From Acidobacteriota bacterium (GTDB taxonomy: Bacteria > Acidobacteriota > Terriglobia > UBA7540): a stretch of 35,654 bases of DNA. The position numbers were made by a program, and so were the translations under genes. The notes under the pieces were generated by a model. The model had not been told where the DNA came from and did no database searches. It was given only the letters and a program-made list of their open reading frames with translations. Below, piece by piece: positions 31,081-35,654 of this stretch; positions within the stretch are counted from its first letter, which is position 1; every line of letters starts with the position of its first letter. The stretch spans positions 1 to 35,654 of the forward strand of contig JAKASG010000027.1 in NCBI GenBank assembly GCA_021828285.1. The letters run 5' to 3'.

Positions 31081-31806
31081 CTACGGCTTCCCGGCCTTCC
31101 AATGCCGCAATCGCTCGACCTCGGCCGGCGCAAGTTGCCGGAACTCGCCCGGGCCGAGCCGCTCATCACTCAAAAAGGCAATCCGCACCCGCTTCAACTT
31201 TATCACTGACCGGCCAATGCGCTCAAACATGCGCCGCACCTGGTGATAGCGGCCTTCGACGAGCGTCACCTCATACCATGGCTTCGGACGCTCACCGAGC
31301 AGCCGGATGTGGCATGGCGCCGTCCGCCGTCCATCGAGCGCGATCCCGGCCTCGAGCTGCGCGAGCTTTTCACCTCCCGGAACGCCATCGAGCTTCACGT
31401 GGTAAGTCCGCGGCACGCCCGACGCGCGAGCCATCAGAAAATTGGCAAGCTCGCCGTCATTCGTAAGCAGCATCAGGCCTGATGAATGATAATCCAATCG
31501 TCCGACGGGATAAACCCGCTCCTTGACGCCCTTCACGAGCGACATTACCGTCTGTCGCCCTTCGGGATCGCTCACCGTGGAAACAACTCCCTGTGGCTTA
31601 TTCAGCAATATGTAAATTCGCCGGCCGCGCCGGCCGAGCGGTTTGCCGTCCACTTGAATCCGGTCGCGTTCGGGGTCGGCTTTCGAGCCCAGCTCACTCA
31701 CAACCCGGCCGTTGACCGTGACGCGGCCCTGCAGAATGAGTTCCTCTGCCTTTCGCCGCGAGGTGATGCCCGCATCCGCGATGATTTTTTGCAGGCGCTG
31801 TTCCAT
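31081..31806 (-). CDS. rluB: 23S rRNA pseudouridine synthase RluB-like
   Basis: The 241-residue protein has an N-terminal S4 RNA-binding domain (LQKIIADAGITSRRKAEELI, about 5-24). The RsuA/RluB catalytic domain follows, with VGRLDYHSSGLMLLT (catalytic Asp105), ILLNKPQGVVST and YHQVRRMFERIG. It isomerises a uridine, most likely in 23S rRNA helix 89 as for RluB. RluE and RluF are paralogues that cannot be excluded without alignment. It follows scpB, the conserved scpA-scpB-rluB arrangement known in many bacteria. Confidence 0.92.
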   Translation of the reverse strand: MEQRLQKIIADAGITSRRKAEELILQGRVTVNGRVVSELGSKADPERDRIQVDGKPLGRRGRRIYILLNKPQGVVSTVSDPEGRQTVMSLVKGVKERVYPVGRLDYHSSGLMLLTNDGELANFLMARASGVPRTYHVKLDGVPGGEKLAQLEAGIALDGRRTAPCHIRLLGERPKPWYEVTLVEGRYHQVRRMFERIGRSVIKLKRVRIAFLSDERLGPGEFRQLAPAEVERLRHWKAGKP

Positions 31807-31870
31807 CGGAAGTCTTATTTGCGCTCTTTCCTATCTGGGAGCTCTCAGACGCATGGGCTGGAAACCCGCG

Positions 31871-32557
31871 TCATTCGGAACCGTGTTTCTCGACGTCAGG
31901 GTTTTCTTCCTCGGCCGGCGCCGCGGAATCTTTCTGATAATCCGGTTCGTTTTTTCCGGCCGAAACCTCCAGCGCACCCGTCAATTCCTGCTCGAGCGCG
32001 GCAAGCTCCGGCCCAAGGGCTTGCTGCGCGAGCTGCTCGAATTCCTTGAGGCTCGGCAATTCATTCACATCCTTGAGCCCGAAGTGCACCAGAAATTCAC
32101 GCGATGTTCGGTAGAGGATCGGCCGGCCGGGCAGGTTCTTCCGTCCCGCCGTTACAATGAGTTTCCGCTCGAGCAGCGTGTGAATGACGCCGCCGCAATC
32201 TACGCCGCGAATTTCATTGATTTCCGGGACCGTTGCGGGCTGGCGATAGGCAATCACGGCCAGCGTTTCGAGCGCGGGCTTTGAAAGCCGCAGCGGCGCC
32301 TTCAGGCTTTTGACAAAATTCCTCAGGACTTCATGATGTTCGGGCTTGGAGGAAAATTTGTAGCCGCCGGCGACCGAGCGGATGTGAATGCCGCGCTGCG
32401 GCCAGGCATAATCGTTCATCAGTTCGAAGAGCTTGGCCTTCACGCGGTCGCGCGTCTCGCCTTCGATCACCCGCGCAATGGCGTCGAGCGTCACGGGCTC
32501 GGGCGCAACGTAGATAATCGCTTCGATCAACGCCTTCAAGGTGTCGTCAGCAAGCAT
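31871..32557 (-). CDS. scpB: Segregation and condensation protein ScpB
   Basis: The winged-helix kleisin partner of the SMC condensin that organises and segregates chromosomes. The 228 residues contain IEAIIYVAPEPVTLDAIARVI and LSKPALETLAVIAYRQPATV, typical of ScpB. After these come EINEIRGVDCGGVIHTLLER and GRPILYRTSREFLVHFGL. The C-terminal 50 residues are acidic and low-complexity. It lies 63 bases after scpA. Confidence 0.94.
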   Translation of the reverse strand: MLADDTLKALIEAIIYVAPEPVTLDAIARVIEGETRDRVKAKLFELMNDYAWPQRGIHIRSVAGGYKFSSKPEHHEVLRNFVKSLKAPLRLSKPALETLAVIAYRQPATVPEINEIRGVDCGGVIHTLLERKLIVTAGRKNLPGRPILYRTSREFLVHFGLKDVNELPSLKEFEQLAQQALGPELAALEQELTGALEVSAGKNEPDYQKDSAAPAEEENPDVEKHGSE

Positions 32558-32620
32558 AAAGGCATTCGCGATGGAGCGATTGGGAAAAAGCCTCCGAGCT
32601 TTGAATCGTCCCCGCGCCCA

Positions 32621-33547
32621 TCACTCAATTTCTCCCAAGCTTTCTTCCAGCGCCCGCCCATCGACGGCGGAAATGATTTCCTCAAACCGCTTGCTTTTCA
32701 CCACGGTGATGGGCGCGAACAGCTCTTTCTGCCGCAAGCTGATAGCCCGCAGGCGAACCAGCTCGAGGAGTGCGAGCAGAAGCGCAATCAGCGCTTGCCG
32801 CCAGAGATATCCCCCGAGCAGGTCTTCAATGGCCACCGGGCCGCTGCGCGAGCGGAGCACTTGCTTGACGTGCTCGATCATTTCGGCCACCGTCACTTCA
32901 TCGCGGCGAATTTGAATGGAAGGCTGTTTCTTCGCGCGCTCGATAATCTCACGGAATGTCGAAATCAGATCGAAAACGGAAACGGCGAGGCCCGGCTCGT
33001 CTTCCGCGTCTGAGAATTCTCCGATCCCCGGCCGCGTCCACGCCGCTTCTTCGACGGTACGCCGAGACGCCAGCATTTCCGCGGCGTTTTTGAATTGCTC
33101 GTGTTCGAGGAGCCGGTGGACGAGCTCCGCGCGCGGGTCTTCCTGCTCTTCCGCCGGCGCTTCAGGGTCGGGCGGCAGGAGCATCCGCGACTTGATATAA
33201 ATCAGCGTCGCCGCCATCAGAACAAATTCACCCGCAACGTCAATATTCAGCTCTTCAAGCGCCTTGAGGTAATCGAGATATTGTTGGGTGATTTTCGCGA
33301 TCGGAATGTCATAGATGTTGATTTGCTGCTGGCGGATCAGATCGAGCAGCAGATCGAGCGGACCTTCATAGGCTTGCAGCTTGATGGGGGGCGCAGGCAC
33401 GCTCGCACGCGTTGCGCGCTTCACCGGCGCGGCCGCGGGCCCCGAAGCCGGCGGCGCTTCCGGCGATCCGGCGTTCAGCGCCTCGCTCGCCGGCTCGACC
33501 GTAGCCGCTCCATCCAGCGTTCCGCTCTTTTCTTTCTCGTCTTCCAT
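32621..33547 (-). CDS. scpA: Segregation and condensation protein ScpA
   Basis: The kleisin subunit that bridges SMC heads with ScpB. The 308 residues open with an unusual Ala/Pro/Glu-rich low-complexity segment of about 50 residues. The canonical domain follows: YEGPLDLLLDLIRQQQINIYDIPI, YLDYLKALEELNIDVAGEF and LIYIKSRMLLPPDP. The C-terminal winged helix ends KELFAPITVVKSKRFEEIIS. The extension may be an alternative start artefact, but no better internal start is visible before residue 50. It begins three bases after the trpS stop. Confidence 0.94.
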   Translation of the reverse strand: MEDEKEKSGTLDGAATVEPASEALNAGSPEAPPASGPAAAPVKRATRASVPAPPIKLQAYEGPLDLLLDLIRQQQINIYDIPIAKITQQYLDYLKALEELNIDVAGEFVLMAATLIYIKSRMLLPPDPEAPAEEQEDPRAELVHRLLEHEQFKNAAEMLASRRTVEEAAWTRPGIGEFSDAEDEPGLAVSVFDLISTFREIIERAKKQPSIQIRRDEVTVAEMIEHVKQVLRSRSGPVAIEDLLGGYLWRQALIALLLALLELVRLRAISLRQKELFAPITVVKSKRFEEIISAVDGRALEESLGEIE

Positions 33548-33550
33548 TCC

Positions 33551-34570
33551 CTAGACCAGGTTCATCGCTTTTCGAACATCATCCATTGTCGCCTGCGCCA
33601 CTCGCCGCGCCTTCTCAGTTCCTGTTTCAAGCACGTCCCAAACCTTTTGGGGAGCCTGCTCGTAAACCTTCCGTCGCTCCTGAATCGGCGCAAGGCGAGT
33701 GTTGATGTTAGTGGCCAGGATGGCCTTGCAGTCGAGGCAGCCGATTTCTGCGGTTCGGCATTCGTGGTTCACTCGCTCGATTTCGGACGACTTTGAAAAG
33801 ACTTTGTGAAGATCGAACACCGGGCAGACGTCCGGATTGCCTTTATCCGTCCGCCGCTTGCGCGCGGGATCTGTGATCATCGTCGCCAGTTTTTTCCGGA
33901 CGACTTCGGGCGGATCGGAGAGATAGACGGCGTTCGCATAACTCTTGGACATTTTGCGGCCGTCGGTGCCGGGCAGGCGCGGCGATTTTGTCAGCAGAGC
34001 GCCGGGCTCCGGAAAAAGTCCGGGAAGGTCCTTGCCGTTGTAGGTCACGTTAAATCTTCGGGCAATTTCGCGCGTCAGCTCGACGTGCGCAACCTGGTCT
34101 TCGCCGACGGGCACGGCATCCGCTTTATAGATCAGAATATCCGCCGCTTGCAGCACGGGATAGCCGAGAAAGCCGTAGGTGTGAATATCGCGGTCCTTGA
34201 TGTTTTCAAGTTGTTCCTTATAAGTGGGCACGCGTTCGAGCCAGCCGAGCGGTGTAATCATGGAAAACATCAAGTGCAATTCCGCATGTTCAGGCACGCG
34301 CGACTGAATGAAAAGCGTGGACTTCGCCGGGTCGAGTCCAGCGGCCAGCCAGTCCGTAACCATGTCCTGAATGTTCGATTGAAGCTCGCGGGTATCCGCA
34401 TAATCCGTCGTCAGCATGTGCCAATCGGCAACGAAGTAAAAACAATCGTGCGTCGCTTGAAGCTCGATCCAGTTTGCAAGCGCGCCCACCAGGTTGCCGA
34501 GGTGCAGCTTGCCCGTAGGCCGCATGCCGCTCAGCACTCGCGGCCGTTTTCCTGTTGGAGGACTGGTCAT
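33551..34570 (-). CDS. trpS: Tryptophanyl-tRNA synthetase
   Basis: Class-I synthetase that charges tRNA-Trp. The 339 residues have RVLSGMRPTGKLHLGNLVG (HIGH-type motif HLGN at 23-26), then FYFVADWHMLTT and the KMSKS loop GRKMSKSYANA (206-210). The C-terminal part carries ECRTAEIGCLDCKAILATNIN, a Cys-rich helix common in the family. It is the first gene of the run trpS-scpA-scpB-rluB-hisC copy-CoA-binding protein, with gaps of 3 to 64 bases. No Shine-Dalgarno is obvious at the ATG at 34570. The 291-base region upstream shows no T-box or Trp-rich leader peptide. Confidence 0.96.
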   Translation of the reverse strand: MTSPPTGKRPRVLSGMRPTGKLHLGNLVGALANWIELQATHDCFYFVADWHMLTTDYADTRELQSNIQDMVTDWLAAGLDPAKSTLFIQSRVPEHAELHLMFSMITPLGWLERVPTYKEQLENIKDRDIHTYGFLGYPVLQAADILIYKADAVPVGEDQVAHVELTREIARRFNVTYNGKDLPGLFPEPGALLTKSPRLPGTDGRKMSKSYANAVYLSDPPEVVRKKLATMITDPARKRRTDKGNPDVCPVFDLHKVFSKSSEIERVNHECRTAEIGCLDCKAILATNINTRLAPIQERRKVYEQAPQKVWDVLETGTEKARRVAQATMDDVRKAMNLV

Positions 34571-34811
34571 GGAGGTTGCGAAAACGCGCTGGTAGCTTTC
34601 GAAGTGAGATCTGCGGAGCTCTTCCCGGCTCCTGCATCCTCAAATTGTCATCGTAACACAGCCGGTTCCGAAAGGTGAAGCCCGCCTGCCTGCTCGCCGC
34701 CGCTTCGTGCGCCAAGTCTTTCGCGGAAGCCCGTGCCTTGGTCCGCCCGGTCCTTCCATCCGCGACCTGCCGTTCCCGGCGATTGCCCGGTTCGCGTACC
34801 CTCTTTTCCTT

Positions 34812-34839
34812 TTGAAAATCACCGCCGATAGTGTAGAAA
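34812..34839 (+). promoter_or_regulatory. Possible sigma-70 promoter of kdoO
   Basis: TTGAAA (34812-34817) and TAGAAA (34834-34839) are separated by 16 bases, giving a start near 34846 and a leader of about 16 bases. The -10 match is moderate. The rest of the trpS/kdoO divergent region (34571-34811) shows nothing I can assign. Confidence 0.4.
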
Positions 34840-34861
34840 TGAATTGCGGACGAGGCCACAC

Positions 34862-35654
34862 GTGGAATTAATTACAATTGAGCGGGCGGGTGGGCCGCTC
34901 GATGATTCGGCTTACGAAAGGCTCGAAAGGGGAAATATACTTTTTTTCCCCAAAGCGCCGTTCGAGTGGAGCGAAGAGGATTACCGCTTCCTCACTGCGC
35001 AACGCCAGACGGGCGGCGGATACCACAAGAATATCGCCTATCGTCCTGCCGACTCGCGCCTCACGGGCGTTGCGGCCGGCACGGATCGGGAAACGCTCCG
35101 CCGAATCCTGAAAATGCTCTCGGACCAGTCGGAGCGTATTCTAGCCCGCCTGCTGCCCCGTTACGCCGCCCGATGGCGGCTCGATTATGCAAGCTTCCGC
35201 CCCTTTGAAGAAGAAAACCGCGGGCTCTCGCTGCACGCCCGGAATGACCTGCTGCATTTCGACGCTTTCCCCACGCGTCCCACGCACGGCGACCGCATCA
35301 TGCGCTTCTTCGTCAATCTGAATCCGGAACAGTCGCGAGTCTGGATCACGGGCGAAAGCTTCGAAACCCTGATGGCGCGCTTTGCCGGAGACGCCGGGTT
35401 GCCCGGCATGGTGAAGCGCCCCGCTTCGCCTCTGACAACCGTGCTCGCGCGCCTCGCGGCCGGCGCAGGTTTCGGCCAATTTGCGCGCTCGCCCTATGAT
35501 TCCATGATGCACCGCCTGCACAACTTCCTGAAAGAGAATACGAAGTTCCAGGCGGAGAGCGTAAAGGAAACATGGGAATTTCCGCCGCTATCGAGCTGGA
35601 TTGTGTACACGGATATCGTCAGCCACGCCGTCCTTTCAGGCCGGCTGGCCTTCG
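34862..35654 (+). CDS. kdoO: Kdo hydroxylase KdoO (3' end beyond the window)
   Basis: Fe(II)/2-oxoglutarate-dependent oxygenase that converts Kdo in the lipid A core to its 3-hydroxy form (Ko). The visible 264 codons start at GTG (34862); an ATG at 34839 is in another frame. The first residues read VELITIERAGGPLDDSAYER. The iron-binding HxD is in NDLLHFDAFPTRPTHGDR (His132, Asp134), and the distal His is His255 in TDIVSHAVLSGRLAF. SPYDSMMHRLHNFLKEN is another family hallmark. Only the last stretch is missing. Its presence implies a Kdo-containing lipopolysaccharide, so a diderm cell. No other LPS gene is in the window. Confidence 0.85.
   Translation, partial: MELITIERAGGPLDDSAYERLERGNILFFPKAPFEWSEEDYRFLTAQRQTGGGYHKNIAYRPADSRLTGVAAGTDRETLRRILKMLSDQSERILARLLPRYAARWRLDYASFRPFEEENRGLSLHARNDLLHFDAFPTRPTHGDRIMRFFVNLNPEQSRVWITGESFETLMARFAGDAGLPGMVKRPASPLTTVLARLAAGAGFGQFARSPYDSMMHRLHNFLKENTKFQAESVKETWEFPPLSSWIVYTDIVSHAVLSGRLAF

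Noticed and set aside
34290-34859. 189-codon minus-strand ORF overlapping the trpS start
   Set aside because: It runs in a different frame through the conserved trpS N-terminus and has no family match.
34571-34861. T-box or Trp leader peptide upstream of trpS
   Set aside because: I found no Trp-codon-rich ORF and no terminator/antiterminator pair in this region, in contrast to the his leader.
1-35654. CRISPR array, rRNA, tRNA, insertion sequence or prophage
   Set aside because: No regularly spaced repeats, no tRNA cloverleaf or rRNA signature, and no transposase, integrase or phage structural gene was seen on either strand.

Overview
The window is a GC-rich, gene-dense bacterial chromosome segment. 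It most likely comes from an uncultivated soil-type member of the Acidobacteriota; this is an inference. It rests on diderm traits (a Kdo-hydroxylase gene at the right edge), an acidobacterial-looking HisA, a long-form HisG beside single-domain HisI and HisB, and several secreted plant-polysaccharide glycosidases among housekeeping genes. I see no rRNA, tRNA, CRISPR array, transposase, phage or plasmid gene.

Layout. (1) 250-4961, plus strand: the translation cluster ffh-rpsP-khpA-rimM-trmD-rplS-rnhB. (2) 5043-7358: pyrC and a multi-pass membrane protein. (3) 7439-9176: a small cassette of secreted proteins of unknown function. It opens with a strong hairpin and a signal-peptide ORF interrupted by one in-frame TGA, whose frame still ends in an ATGA overlap with the next gene. 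(4) 9299-19409: histidine biosynthesis on the minus strand. hisI-hisG-hisD-hisC-hisB-hisH-hisF are mostly coupled by 1-4 base overlaps. hisA lies 3.5 kb further downstream, cut off by an opposite-strand GH3 beta-glucosidase and a small membrane-anchored protein. hisE and a histidinol-phosphatase gene are not in the window. (5) 19447-20637: rpmE and thyX, divergent from his. (6) 20700-29491: accessory genes, namely a tandem GNAT, a secreted Cys-rich rhodanese, a secreted unknown, a GH172 (DUF2961) glycosidase divergent from an MFS transporter, a SpoU methyltransferase, rarA and a secreted GH5 endoglucanase. (7) 29524-34570, minus strand: trpS-scpA-scpB-rluB-hisC paralogue-CoA-binding protein. 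(8) 34862 to the end: kdoO, truncated by the window edge.

The most striking element is the his leader (19233-19409). A near-consensus sigma-70 promoter is followed almost at once by a 25-codon peptide with four His codons in five positions. A 10-bp GC-rich terminator with a T-run then sits just before the hisI ribosome-binding site. Competing antiterminator and pre-emptor pairings can be drawn, and their geometry fits classical ribosome-mediated attenuation. The promoter is so close that the leader peptide may be translated from a leaderless or nearly leaderless transcript.

The secreted GH3, GH5 and GH172 enzymes and the MFS carrier fit a heterotroph living on plant or microbial polysaccharides. 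All calls come from reading the sequence; no database search was run.
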